DNA from: Acidobacteria bacterium RIFCSPLOWO2_12_FULL_65_11
Lineage (GTDB): Bacteria > Acidobacteriota > Vicinamibacteria > Vicinamibacterales > CAVVIG01
Length of the DNA stretch: 54,445 bases
NCBI GenBank assembly: GCA_001767495.1
Contig: MELA01000107.1
Coordinates: 18,971-73,415 of the forward strand
Direction: 5' to 3'
Shown here: positions 6,407 to 14,562 of the stretch, in pieces
Position numbering within the stretch: position 1 is the first letter of the stretch
How the letters are laid out: each line of letters starts with the position of its first letter
Translations under genes and position numbers: made by a program
The notes under the pieces: model-generated
Database searches by the model: none
Seen by the model: only the letters and a program-made list of their open reading frames with translations
What the model was told of the DNA's origin: nothing

Positions 6407-9088
6407 TCAGGGCGTCAGCACGAGCAGAAGCACGGCGTCGGTCGGCGACAGCACGGCGGCCTGCTCGAGGACCTCGATCGTTGCGGCCCACTCGAGATCC
6501 CGATCGCCTTGGGCGGCGAGGATGGCCAGCCGCGCGTGTTCGCTGCGGCGGTCGAACAGACCCGGCTGGAAGATCGTGGGTACCGAAGGGTCTGTCGCGC
6601 CGATCGCACGCGCTCGATTCAGCCTGGCGCCTATGAATGCAGAGTGGATCTCAGAGGCTCGTTGCCGCCACGCCGTCGCGGCCAGATCAACGGTTCGCTG
6701 AATGTCTGCATCGAGGCTACACAACAGATCCCATGTAGTGTCCGCCTTTGGGCGGGCCGTGTCGGTCCGGCTGAAGCCGGACACTACAGCCTCGGACACT
6801 ACAGCCTCGGACACCACAGCCTCGGACACTACGGCTCCAGGGCCGGCCAGTTCGATGAGCAGGGGCACGAGAACCGAGCCGGCCGTGCATCGCGCGCCAG
6901 CGGCGCCGGCCTCCATGCCGGCCCGGCACAACAGCAGCAGTCGCCGTCCGAGCGCCGCGCGGGTTTGCGACCGACGCGCCGCCGCCAGACACGGTCCACG
7001 CCCGTCGACTTGGGCCAGCGCATCTTGGTCGCCCGCGTGCAGGAGCGCCCGCGCGCGGACAATCCGCTCGACCTCGGCCCTGGCATCAGCGGCCAGCGCC
7101 GGCGTCACAAGGTTCTCGTCGGCCGCACCTCCATTTGTTGTCGCCTCAGTTGTAGTGTCCGGCTTGAGCCGGACCCCTGTAGTGTCCGGCTTCAGCCGGA
7201 CCTCGACTGGGCCTTCAGCTGTAGTGTCCGGCTTGAGCCGGACCTCGACGGCCGTCTGCTCGATGACGGCTCGCGCCATGGCACCTTCCTCGGTTATCTC
7301 TTCATCCATCCCCAGCGGATCGGGCGCGCCGATGTCGGCCTGCGCTCGAGCCATGCGCTCCTCGAGCCGGGCCAGGATCCGCGGCTCGCTGCTGCCGCGC
7401 GCGATCAAATGAAACGCGTGCACGGTCCGCATCTGGCCGATGCGATCGACGCGCCCAATGCGCTGCTCGAGCCGCATCGGGTTCCACGGCAGCTCCAGAT
7501 TGATGACGGCGCGGCAGGCGTGATGGAGATTGAGCCCCTCGCCGGCCGCGTCGGTGGCCAGCAGGACGGACGACAGGCCCCGCGTGAACTCGCCGATGGC
7601 GGCAAGACGCTCGTCGCGCGTCAGTCCGCCATGGAGCTGTGACACACGACTGTGGAGCGACGCACGCAGGTGAACGAGCGTGTCGCGGTATTCCGTGAAC
7701 ACAATCGCCGGCTCGTCAATTCGGCGAAGCAGGCGACCCAAGGCGCCGATCTTTGTCTCGTCACGGGTCGCCTCAGCCGCGGCGGCTGCGAGCTCGCCAA
7801 GCATCTGCCGCTCGCGCGAAGGATCTCGCAGGCCAAGGGCCGGGGGCCACGCCGGCGGCAGGTCGGCTGTTGTGAGCTCGCCGGTCGTGTCGATGAGGGG
7901 CAGCTGGATCTGGCCCTCTTCATCGGCGCCCCTCGACGCGAGGGCGGCGAGCCGCCGCTCGACCGAACGCTGAAGCGACCGGGCGCTCGACAGCGCGCGC
8001 TTGTGCAGCACGGAAAGGGCCAGCCAGATACCGGAGTTCTCGGGGTTCGCGCGGTTCGCAGGGTTCCCGCGGTGCGCAAGGTTCACCGAGCGTGCCCGGC
8101 CGTGCTCGTGTTGGACGGCTCGCGAGAAGCGCGCGAGCAGCGCATGCATGCGCGCTTCGGCGGCGCTCGGGCGGACGAACAGTCGATGGATCCGGCGGGG
8201 TGTGCCAAATCGGACGTCCGCGCGCGTGCGGCGAAAGAGCAGGAGCCGATCGCCTGGAGCGGTGCCGAGCGCGCCGAGCCGGCACAGAGAAACAAACGCG
8301 CGGCGATCGCCGCTGTGGGGTGTGGCCGTGAGCAGCACGACGAACGGCGCGCGCGAGGTGAGCGCGGCGGCCGCCGCGTGCCGGTCGCTGTTGCCGGCCA
8401 CCCCATGCGCTTCGTCGACGATGACGAGATCCCAGCGGCAGGCGGCGACGCTCGTCAGAATGTCCGCGCGCCTGACGTAATCGATCGACGCGATGGCGAC
8501 GGGCGAGGTTCGCCACGGGTTGACGCCGACCCTCAGCGTGGCCACCGCGCGCCTCACGGCGCGCGCGTCGAGAATCGTCGCGTCGATCTCGAAGCGATCG
8601 GCCAGCTCGCGCGCCCACTGATCGCGAAGGCCTGGCGGCGTGAGAATCAGCACCCGGTCGGCCGCGCCGAGCGCCTGCAGCTCGGACACAATCAACCCGG
8701 CTTGAATTGTCTTGCCCAGCCCGACCGCATCGGCCAGCAGGACACGGGATCCCAGACCGCGGAGAAGCGCCAGCGCCGGCTCGAGCTGATGCGGGAGCAG
8801 ATCGATGCGCGCGCGGCGGGCGCATCGCAACCCGCCGGGCGGCGTCTCTTGGGCGACGAGCGCCCGGCACACGCGCCGCCACAGGCGCATGGAGATGTGC
8901 GTCGGCCGCCTTCGGCGCTCGATGCGCTCGAGGATGTCGAAGGGGGCCAGCATGCGGCGCTCGGCCCGCGCGTTGGCCGGGTCGATGCCGGTGAGGGTGA
9001 AAAGCTGACAGCTCTCGTACAGCCGAATGTCAGCGACCCGCCACCGAGCGTGCCGCGCGCGGACGACATCGGTTCGCAGAATCTGCAT
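6407..9088 (-). CDS. SNF2-like superfamily 2 DEAH helicase/translocase
   Basis: An 893-aa superfamily 2 ATPase of the SNF2/RapA type, expected to translocate on DNA. Landmarks: Walker A region LLADAVGLGKTIQAGLI (residues 117-133), DEAH box LVIVDEAHGV (221-230), motif III VLLTATPHSG (251-260), and helicase C motifs VFTEYRDTL (463), LLATDAAGEGLNLH (509) and motif VI EQRIGRVDRIGQ (541-552). The C-terminal 280 residues are poorly conserved and carry in-frame palindromes (615-645 and 751-785) plus a short Asn-rich tandem at 340-352. It is the first gene of an operon with the methylase, 25 nt downstream. A SNF2 helicase next to an adenine methylase recalls class 1 DISARM (DrmD, DrmMI), but drmA, drmB and drmC are absent. 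Confidence 0.92.
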   Translation of the reverse strand: MQILRTDVVRARHARWRVADIRLYESCQLFTLTGIDPANARAERRMLAPFDILERIERRRRPTHISMRLWRRVCRALVAQETPPGGLRCARRARIDLLPHQLEPALALLRGLGSRVLLADAVGLGKTIQAGLIVSELQALGAADRVLILTPPGLRDQWARELADRFEIDATILDARAVRRAVATLRVGVNPWRTSPVAIASIDYVRRADILTSVAACRWDLVIVDEAHGVAGNSDRHAAAAALTSRAPFVVLLTATPHSGDRRAFVSLCRLGALGTAPGDRLLLFRRTRADVRFGTPRRIHRLFVRPSAAEARMHALLARFSRAVQHEHGRARSVNLAHRGNPANRANPENSGIWLALSVLHKRALSSARSLQRSVERRLAALASRGADEEGQIQLPLIDTTGELTTADLPPAWPPALGLRDPSRERQMLGELAAAAAEATRDETKIGALGRLLRRIDEPAIVFTEYRDTLVHLRASLHSRVSQLHGGLTRDERLAAIGEFTRGLSSVLLATDAAGEGLNLHHACRAVINLELPWNPMRLEQRIGRVDRIGQMRTVHAFHLIARGSSEPRILARLEERMARAQADIGAPDPLGMDEEITEEGAMARAVIEQTAVEVRLKPDTTAEGPVEVRLKPDTTGVRLKPDTTTEATTNGGAADENLVTPALAADARAEVERIVRARALLHAGDQDALAQVDGRGPCLAAARRSQTRAALGRRLLLLCRAGMEAGAAGARCTAGSVLVPLLIELAGPGAVVSEAVVSEAVVSEAVVSGFSRTDTARPKADTTWDLLCSLDADIQRTVDLAATAWRQRASEIHSAFIGARLNRARAIGATDPSVPTIFQPGLFDRRSEHARLAILAAQGDRDLEWAATIEVLEQAAVLSPTDAVLLLVLTP
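6734..6831. repeat. Palindrome cluster plus 15-bp tandem inside the helicase gene
   Basis: One divergent palindrome, one full palindrome (GTCCGGCTGAAGCCGGAC), and then four near-identical units of CTCGGACACTACAGC (one with ACACCACAGC). All are translated in frame on the minus strand as repeated VVSEA followed by VVSGFSRTDT, at residues 751-785 of the helicase. Confidence 0.88.
7151..7243. repeat. Three palindromes in a row inside the helicase gene
   Basis: Three copies of TGTAGT plus GTCCGGCTT(G/C)AGCCGGAC at 7151-7175, 7178-7202 and 7219-7243. Each is translated in frame as VRLKPDTT (helicase residues 615-645). The spacers keep frame, so the ORF stays open through all three. Confidence 0.92.
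8041..8085. repeat. 9-bp GTTCGCNNG tandem inside the helicase gene
   Basis: About five degenerate 9-bp units (GTTCGCGCG, GTTCGCAGG, GTTCCCGCG, GTGCGCAAG, GTTCACC), read on the minus strand as an Asn/Pro-rich linker (GNPANRANPE) between the two helicase lobes. The 9-bp period preserves the frame. Confidence 0.7.
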
Positions 9089-9492
9089 TGCACATCGGCC
9101 GCTCGCGCGCAGATCTTGCCGTGTGCCTACCGCACGGCTCAGAGGAATCAGTCAGTTACGGGAAGCGAGCGGACGCGAGCGAATCTGTTGGCAACGCCGA
9201 TGCCAACGGAGCGCCGATGGCCATGCCGAAGCTGCGGCCATGTGACGCCGCAGCGACCCTTCGACAAGCTCGCGGTCGTCCCCAGCAACGTCGAGAGGCG
9301 ACGCATCGGCCGTCAGTTCACGCGGGGGGTGGCGCCTACGCGCCTTCTGCGCTTCGGCGAGCCAAACGTTCGCGAGTTGGAACCAGATGGCCGGCTGGCT
9401 CCGACAGCTCGATGGCCTCCGAGAGACTGCGTGACTGCGACGTGACGGCGCGACTGAGATCCCTTAAGCTGAATGCCGGAAGGAGATCGTCA
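9089..9492. other. Intergenic region, no gene recognised
   Basis: About 400 nt between the divergent helicase and DUF433 genes. Open frames here are short and GC-driven and match nothing I recognise. It should hold the promoters of both genes. The only clear signal is the Shine-Dalgarno GGAAGGAG at 9478-9485 for the antitoxin gene. Confidence 0.5.
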
Positions 9493-9726
9493 ATGGCCTC
9501 GCTCGATTGGTCCCAGTGCCCGGCCGTGGAGAGCATTCCTGGCAAAGTCAGCGGCGCTTGGGTGTTCAAGGGCACACGCACGCCGGTGGCGATCGTCTTC
9601 GAGAACCTGGAAGATGGCATGACCATTGACGAGGTGATGGAGCAGTTTCCCGTGTCGCGGGGACAGGTCAAGGCCGTGCTCGAGTTCGCCGCCCGAAGTC
9701 TCGACGCGCCTGTGCCCGGGCGCTGA
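9493..9726 (+). CDS. DUF433 family antitoxin
   Basis: A 77-aa protein of the DUF433 family, usually the antitoxin of a pair with a DUF5615 PIN-like toxin. It shows an N-terminal region equivalent to PGKVSGAWVFKGTRTPVAIVFENL and the helix-turn-helix-like VMEQFPVSRGQVKAVLEFA. The ATG at 9493 is preferred over upstream in-frame starts because GGAAGGAG precedes it by 7 nt. Its TGA overlaps the next ATG (TGATG), the coupling expected of a toxin-antitoxin pair. The downstream toxin, however, is truncated and fused to other sequence, so this antitoxin may be orphaned. Confidence 0.88.
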   Translation: MASLDWSQCPAVESIPGKVSGAWVFKGTRTPVAIVFENLEDGMTIDEVMEQFPVSRGQVKAVLEFAARSLDAPVPGR

Positions 9727-11162
9727 TGCGCATCCTCTTCGACAACGGTACGCCGAGAGGCGTCGCGGTAGTCCTCTCCGACCACACTGTGGAGGAGGCC
9801 CGTTCGCGTGGATGGGACACCCTCAGGAACGGCGAGCTCCTCGACGCTGCTGAAGCCGCAGGGTTCGATGTTCTCCTCACCACCGACAGGAACATCCGAT
9901 ATCAGCAGAATCTGACCGGTCGAAAAATCGCGATCGTCGTCCTTGGCAGGGTCGATGGCCGGCTTGTGGCCGTTTCGGACGACGAAGGAAAGTTCCAGAT
10001 CGTCACACCGGCAGGCGCCCGCGTCACCGTCAGAGTGTCGCTGCCGGGCTTTCGCGCGTTCGAGTCGACCACCGACACGCGACCGGGTCCCACGCTTGAC
10101 ATCGTGCTTCAGATTGCCGGGGTTGACGAGCGCGTCGTCGTTACGGCGCCGCCGCCGGAGCAGAACGTCACACGTTGGTTCGAGCTCGAACCGGTGCAGA
10201 TCTATCGCACGGCCGGCGCCCAGGCCGACTTGTTTCGTGCAATCCAGACGCTGCCCGGCGTATCGACTGCCGACGAAGGCGCCGGATTGTTCGTCCGCGG
10301 TGGCGACGTGAGCGAGGTCCTCGTCTCCCTGGATGATGCAGTGATGGCGCATCCGTATCGGCACGAGACGCCGACCGGCGGCTTCCGCGGCGCCGTCGAT
10401 CCGTTTCAACTGGCAGGCCTGGCGTTCAGCACCGGTGGCTTCCCCGCCCGCCACGGCAACGTGCTGAGCGGCATCCTCGATTTGCGCGGACTGGAACGAC
10501 CCCAGATCACCGAAACCACCGCGACGGTGGGCCTGGCGGGCGCCTCCGCCTCGCTTGCGGCTCCGTTCGGTGCACGCGGCGGCATTCGCGGCGCACTGAA
10601 CCGAACGTTCACGTCCGTGTTGTTCGCCGTCAACGGCAGTCCGCGGCGTTTCGATCCGCTGCCTGGCGGCTGGGACGGCTCGGCAGGCATCGCGTGGAAT
10701 CTCGGCCGGGCGGGACGTCTCAAAGCATTTGCGCTCGTACAGCGCGACGAGGTCGGCGTCGAGATCGAGCAGGACGCGTTCGTCGGCCTGCTCGCGTCAT
10801 CGAGCCGGCATCGCTTCGTGAGCGCCCGCTGGGATGGAATGCGGCAACGCTGGACAACCTCGCTCTCCATCGGCGACGACACCTACGAGCGCGGCACGGC
10901 GGCGGGAATCCTCGACCTTAGAACTGACGATCGCGTTCGGTCGTGGCGTGTCGATGCCGCGCGATCGGGCCCTTGGCGGAGCGGATGGCGCGTCGGCGCC
11001 AACGGCAGCACCACCGATACCGTCGTCCGCGGCGTCGCGCCGCTGCGAGGCGGTGACCTCGAGGGCATCTCAGGGCGTGCGCCGTTCGAGGCGCACGTGC
11101 ACGACGGCCCAAACGGCTTCACGGTCACACTCGAGCTACCGGTGGCGCCCGATGTCCGGTGA
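9726..11162 (+). pseudogene. Chimeric ORF: DUF5615 toxin fragment + TonB receptor fragment + histidine-kinase tail
   Basis: A single 478-codon ORF made of three unrelated pieces. Residues 1-74 (from MRILFDNGTP through TTDRNIRYQQNL to IAIVVLG) are the first two-thirds of a DUF5615 PIN-like toxin, which normally runs about 110-125 aa. Residues 75 to about 445 are a TonB-dependent receptor lacking its signal peptide and most of its barrel: a carboxypeptidase-like domain (DDEGKFQIVTPAG), a plug (LFVRGGDVSEVLVSLDD, GGFPARHGNVLSGILDLRG) and early barrel strands. Residues about 450-475 (APFEAHVHDGPNGFTVTLEL) look like the end of a LytS-type kinase ATPase domain and directly precede a LytTR regulator. 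The reading frame is open throughout. It is either a deletion product or an assembly artefact, and is unlikely to work as any of the three proteins. Confidence 0.8.
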
Positions 11163-11904
11163 TCGGCTTCACCTAATCGTTGCCCACGACGAGGCGCTGG
11201 CACGAAAGCTCGTGCGGCAGTATGCCGGAGCGTTCCCGGACATCGAGGTCGTGTGTGAATGCGCGGATACAACGGCCCTGGAAGCCGCACTTGAGCGGGG
11301 ACAGGCGGACGCCGCACTCCTCGATATCCGGATGCCTGGGCGAGACGTGTTCGACGTACTTGCAGACGCCGCGCAGCGAGGGCGAATCCCCGCCCTCATC
11401 TTCGCGACCGCATACGACCGCTATGCGGTGCGGGCGTTCGACATCAACGCAGTCGACTATCTCGTCAAGCCTTTCAGCGAATCACGCTTCGCGGAAGCAC
11501 TGGCGCGCCTGCGCGAGCGGCGGCGGTCTGGCGTTGACGCCGGCAATCTTCCTCGGTTGTTGCGCGATCTCGGCCGGCGGCCCGACCGCCTGCTTGTGCC
11601 AGAAGGCACTCGAATCGTGCCGCTGCTCGTGTCCAGCATCGCCTGGATCAACGCCGAAGGCGACTACGCACGGATTCACTCCGGCGGAAAGAGCTATCTG
11701 GTGTACCGGACGCTCAACGATCTGGAAGAGCGCCTCGATCCGGCGGACTTCCTGCGCGTGCACCGATCCGCCATCATCAGGGTCGATCAGATCGCCGAAG
11801 TCAAGCCCGCGGACAGCGGCAGACACCAGTTGACGCTCCAGGATGGCACGCGGCTCATCGTGAGTCGCGGCCGTGGCGCGGCGCTGAAACGGCTTATTCT
11901 CTGA
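11152..11904 (+). CDS. LytTR-family response regulator
   Basis: A 250-aa two-component regulator. An N-terminal receiver (about 1-115) holds the phospho-acceptor Asp in ALLDIRMPG, the Thr/Ala switch region FATAYDRYAV and the conserved Lys in VDYLVKPF. The C-terminal LytTR DNA-binding domain spans about 140-250 (IAWINAEGDYARIHSG, FLRVHRSAIIRVDQI). The ATG at 11152 overlaps the end of the upstream ORF by 11 nt, the usual arrangement with a LytS-type histidine kinase. Only the last 25 or so residues of such a kinase remain upstream, so the regulator has apparently lost its partner. Target genes are unknown. Confidence 0.93.
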   Translation: MSGDRLHLIVAHDEALARKLVRQYAGAFPDIEVVCECADTTALEAALERGQADAALLDIRMPGRDVFDVLADAAQRGRIPALIFATAYDRYAVRAFDINAVDYLVKPFSESRFAEALARLRERRRSGVDAGNLPRLLRDLGRRPDRLLVPEGTRIVPLLVSSIAWINAEGDYARIHSGGKSYLVYRTLNDLEERLDPADFLRVHRSAIIRVDQIAEVKPADSGRHQLTLQDGTRLIVSRGRGAALKRLIL

Positions 11905-12206
11905 AAGAAACAAACGATTTCTGGTCCGTTTGCGTGCGTCAATCGTGGCGACAGGTGAGGTGGATTCCCCACTCAGTGTCTGACGCTGTACTCACATGGC
12001 ATCGCGCAGGATCCACCGCCCTTCGCCGACCAATCGGAAGTCCTGACGCCGTCAAGCCAGACACGCGCAGAGGCCGTGTCCTTTATGTCAGCTACGAGCC
12101 GCTGTACGGGGCGATCGGGCAGACCGAGAATCGGCAGGTGAGAGTGCTGAGGAAGGGTTGGCGAGCTTGGCCGGGCTCGAAGAGCAGAGGCCGGACCCCG
12201 GCGCCG
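11905..12206. other. Intergenic region, no gene recognised
   Basis: About 300 nt between the convergent LytTR regulator and Smr-domain genes. I see no conserved ORF, RNA or clear terminator hairpin. Confidence 0.4.
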
Positions 12207-12509
12207 TTAAGTAATGTTGGGTCCTTCCGAGAGAATCGCGATAGTCGCGCCCAAGTGCGAGCCGGCGTCGTCCCAGAACTCGACGACCCGCGGATGCCGC
12301 TCGAGCGCGGCCTGGACGCTCGCGCGCTGCACGCCGCGCCCGCGACCGTGGACCAGACGTACTTCGCGCAGGCCGGCGGCAGCCGCGGCGTCGAGGTACT
12401 CGCTGACAACGGAGGGAATGTCGGCGGGCGCGAAGCTGTGGAGGTCGATCTCTTCCTCGATCGGGACCCTGGGGACCCTGGGGACGCTGACCGGCTCCTC
12501 GTCAGGCAC
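12207..12509 (-). CDS. Smr domain protein
   Basis: A 100-aa stand-alone Smr (small MutS-related) domain. Members act as DNA- or RNA-cleaving or nicking modules. The family pattern is present: IDLHSF...[29 protein letters not shown], then H/P-rich [21 protein letters not shown] is usual where this has IDLHS, and [10 protein letters not shown] matches the HGxGxG motif. Its start overlaps the end of queF by 8 nt, so the two are probably co-transcribed. The extreme N-terminus (VPRVPRVP) comes from a short GACCCTGGG tandem. Confidence 0.88.
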   Translation of the reverse strand: MPDEEPVSVPRVPRVPIEEEIDLHSFAPADIPSVVSEYLDAAAAAGLREVRLVHGRGRGVQRASVQAALERHPRVVEFWDDAGSHLGATIAILSEGPNIT

Positions 12510-12846
12510 GATACTCCGCCGTGACGATCGTCTTGAGCCCGCCGCGGACCGAAAAGTCGCCGACGACGGTCATGCGCCGCGGCCGCAGCGCGGCCACCAG
12601 GTCGTCGAGGATCTGGTTGGTCACGTCCTCGTAGAAAATGCCGCGGTGGCGGAACTCGATCATGTAGTACTTGAGCGACTTCAACTCGACACAGCGCGCG
12701 TCGGGCACGTACGTGATGCGGATCTCGCCGAAATCGGGCAGGCCCGTCTTTGGGCACACCGAGGTGAACTCGGGGCAGGTGATGGCGATTTCGTAGTCCC
12801 GCTCCGGCCGCGGGTTGGGAAACGTCTCGAGCGTCGCGCTGGCCAT
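12502..12846 (-). CDS. queF: NADPH-dependent 7-cyano-7-deazaguanine reductase QueF
   Basis: Catalyses reduction of preQ0 nitrile to preQ1 amine with NADPH, a step of queuosine synthesis for tRNA. The catalytic Cys lies in [14 protein letters not shown], the family substrate-binding ELKSLKYY follows, and the catalytic Asp/His and Glu regions are represented by [14 protein letters not shown]. At 114 aa from the ATG at 12846 it is a unimodular enzyme of the short type. An upstream in-frame ATG at 12921 would add 25 non-conserved residues. No other queuosine gene is adjacent. It overlaps the Smr gene at its 3' end. Confidence 0.94.
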   Translation of the reverse strand: MASATLETFPNPRPERDYEIAITCPEFTSVCPKTGLPDFGEIRITYVPDARCVELKSLKYYMIEFRHRGIFYEDVTNQILDDLVAALRPRRMTVVGDFSVRGGLKTIVTAEYRA

Positions 12847-13035
12847 GCCCAGATTGTAGCCTCCGCCTTTGCGGTTCCAGGGCCGAAAATCGGGGTTTGG
12901 CGGCGCCCGCCTGTTTGACACTGGCGAGAACGGCGAGCTAGGATACGGCGTTTTTCGAAATGTTTACCGCGATCGTCGCTGCGCGCGCGATGGATCCGGT
13001 TGAGATCTCTCGCGCGTTCAAGTCTGGGGGGAGCT

Positions 13036-13338
13036 GTGATATCTGACGCCCGCAGGATGGGCAAGTCCGAACTCTTTTCGCACTTCGCCGAACGCTTCGA
13101 GGTGAAGCGGACGCAGGCTCGGGAATTTTTCGACGAGCTGACGGCGCTGTCCGAAAAGGAGCTGAAGCGCTCCGGCGAGTTCGTGCTGCCCGGCATGGTC
13201 AAGCTGGTCGTTCAAAAGCGCAAGGCGCGCATGGGCCGAAACCCGGCCACAGGTGAAGCGATCAAGATTCCCGCCAAGACCGTCGTGAAGGCACGGATTG
13301 CCAAGCAGCTCAAAGACGCGGTACTGCCCCGGAAGTAG
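13036..13338 (+). CDS. HU/IHF-like DNA-binding protein
   Basis: A histone-like protein of about 100 aa. It has the HU fold pattern: helices MGKSELFSHFAERFEVKRTQAR and FFDELTALSEKELKRSGEF, the beta-arm region VLPGMVKLVVQKRKARMGRNPATGE (RxGRNPxTGE is the HU/IHF signature) and IKIPAKTVVKARIAKQLKDAV. It probably bends DNA in the nucleoid. The start is uncertain: a GTG at 13036 follows GGGGGGAG closely, while an ATG at 13057 gives a compact 93-aa protein beginning MGKSELF. Monocistronic. Confidence 0.92.
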   Translation: MISDARRMGKSELFSHFAERFEVKRTQAREFFDELTALSEKELKRSGEFVLPGMVKLVVQKRKARMGRNPATGEAIKIPAKTVVKARIAKQLKDAVLPRK

Positions 13339-13395
13339 GGCGGCGGGTCTCGGTCGTTCATTGATCGGCATATGGTGCGACAATGGAGCACTCTG

Positions 13396-13623
13396 ATGAC
13401 GCCGCTGACCAGAATCACGCTCGACGCGGAGGTGATGGGCGGCAAGCCCTGTATCCGGGGCATGCGCATCACCGTCGGCACGGTTGTCGGCCTCGTGGCG
13501 AGCGGCCGAACGATTCCTGAAATCCTCGCGGCGTATCCCTACCTGGAAGAGGCAGACATCCGCGAAGCTCTCTCCTACGCCGCCTGGCGCGTTGAAGAGA
13601 CAGAAATCCCGCTCGGTAAGTGA
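13396..13623 (+). CDS. DUF433 family antitoxin
   Basis: A 75-aa DUF433 protein with the full signature: MTPLTRITLDAEVMGGKPCI, then RGMRITVGTVVGLVASG, PEILAAYPYLEEADIREAL and SYAAWRV. The ATG at 13396 follows GGAG by 7 nt; the in-frame ATG at 13372 is less likely. It overlaps the next gene by 4 nt, the standard antitoxin-toxin layout. Expected to neutralise the DUF5615 toxin and probably autoregulate the pair. Confidence 0.93.
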   Translation: MTPLTRITLDAEVMGGKPCIRGMRITVGTVVGLVASGRTIPEILAAYPYLEEADIREALSYAAWRVEETEIPLGK

Positions 13624-14000
13624 TCAGCCTTATCGTCGACATCAGCCTGTCTCCAGCCTGGGTCGACGTTTTGGCGAAACATGGTTGGTCGGCCGTTCAT
13701 TGGTCGACCGTCGGCGACCTTCGCGCGAAGGACCGCACCGTGATGGCGTGGGCGCGTGAGCACCAGCATGTTGTGCTTACGCATGATCTGGACTTTGGAG
13801 CCCTGCTGGCGCTGACGCGCGCCAGTGGGCCGAGTGTCATTCAGATCCGCGCCCACGACGTTCTTCCAGGGCACCTCGAACAAATCGTTGTCACGACAAT
13901 TCAGACGTACGAATCTCAGTTGCTCGAAGGAGCGATTGTCACAGTCGACGAAACACGTGGCAAGGTGCGCATGCTGCCGATCGGTTCTACGAAGGGATGA
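13620..14000 (+). CDS. DUF5615 PIN-like toxin
   Basis: A 126-aa PIN-like protein of the DUF5615 (Mut7-C-like) family, a presumed ribonuclease toxin. Acidic positions are in SLIVDISLSP and VVLTHDLDFGALLA, with the DRTVMAWAREHQHV helix between them. It starts at GTG 13620, which overlaps the antitoxin TGA (GTGA). Full length compared with the truncated relative at 9726. The RNA target is unknown. Confidence 0.9.
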   Translation: MISLIVDISLSPAWVDVLAKHGWSAVHWSTVGDLRAKDRTVMAWAREHQHVVLTHDLDFGALLALTRASGPSVIQIRAHDVLPGHLEQIVVTTIQTYESQLLEGAIVTVDETRGKVRMLPIGSTKG

Positions 14001-14122
14001 ACACAGCGGCGCGTGGAGACAGTCGGCGGTAGACTACACGGTGTCCTGACGGGCGGCGCTGGCCTCACGAAGGACCACGCCTCGCACTCCTTCTAAGATT
14101 AAGTTCTAACTTCTCACTTCTG

Positions 14123-14365
14123 CTAGGCCGCAGTTCTTCTCGCGGCGAGCACCCGGCTGTCGATCGTCGCCGGCACCACGCGCGGCGCCCTCGTTTCCAG
14201 GTTCGACAGCGAGTCATCGTCCAGGATGACGCGGTCTCCCGGCCCGATCAGAATCTCGGCGCTGTAGCGCCGTGCACCCCGCAGCGTGCGGAGCTCGAAG
14301 TAGCGGACCGGAAACGTCCGGTCCCCGATCGCCAGTGCGTCGCTCTTAAGTAAAACCCTGAACAT
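14123..14365 (-). CDS. Small hypothetical protein
   Basis: An 80-aa protein not recognised. It is predicted mostly beta-stranded (MFRVLLKSDALAIGDRTFPV, RYFELRTLRGARRYSAEILI, GPGDRVILDDDSLSNLE). The ATG at 14365 has AGAGGTAAAG just upstream, whereas the longer frame (from 14419) reads through a palindrome and is unlikely to be native. Lone gene. PilZ-like or similar small domains are possible, but no motif supports a call. Confidence 0.6.
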   Translation of the reverse strand: MFRVLLKSDALAIGDRTFPVRYFELRTLRGARRYSAEILIGPGDRVILDDDSLSNLETRAPRVVPATIDSRVLAARRTAA

Positions 14366-14379
14366 CGTCTTTACCTCTT

Positions 14380-14500
14380 GGTCCGCCTGAAGGCGGACAC
14401 TACGGCTGTCAATCAACAATCAACAATCCGCAATCATCAATTCATGCTCGCGGGGCCCCACATTATCCAATGGCGCCGGGGCCCCACCCCCGGCGCGAAC
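14380..14500. repeat. Repeat cluster: palindrome, CAATCAACAATC tract, GGGGCCCC units
   Basis: Three repeat families lie side by side. 14380-14403 is a GTCCGCCTGAAGGCGGAC palindrome. 14408-14443 is the AT-richer tract CAATCAACAATCAACAATCC. 14446-14500 holds two GGGGCCCC units. The cluster sits between the sensor kinase 3' end and the small hypothetical gene. Confidence 0.8.
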
Positions 14501-14562
14501 TGACGATGATGATGCTCGCCGTCGGCTTTGCATGGCCTCCGGCTCGCATGGCCGCAGGCGCT

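Noticed and set aside
7652-9445. 597-codon plus-strand ORF opposite the helicase
   Set aside because: Mirror of the helicase coding strand in GC-rich DNA; composition dominated by Arg, Gly and Ala.
9493-11904. Toxin-receptor-kinase ORF considered as a genuine new multidomain protein
   Set aside because: The toxin fragment would be cytoplasmic and the receptor fragment outer-membrane, with no signal peptide. Each piece is incomplete, so decay or misassembly is the simpler explanation.
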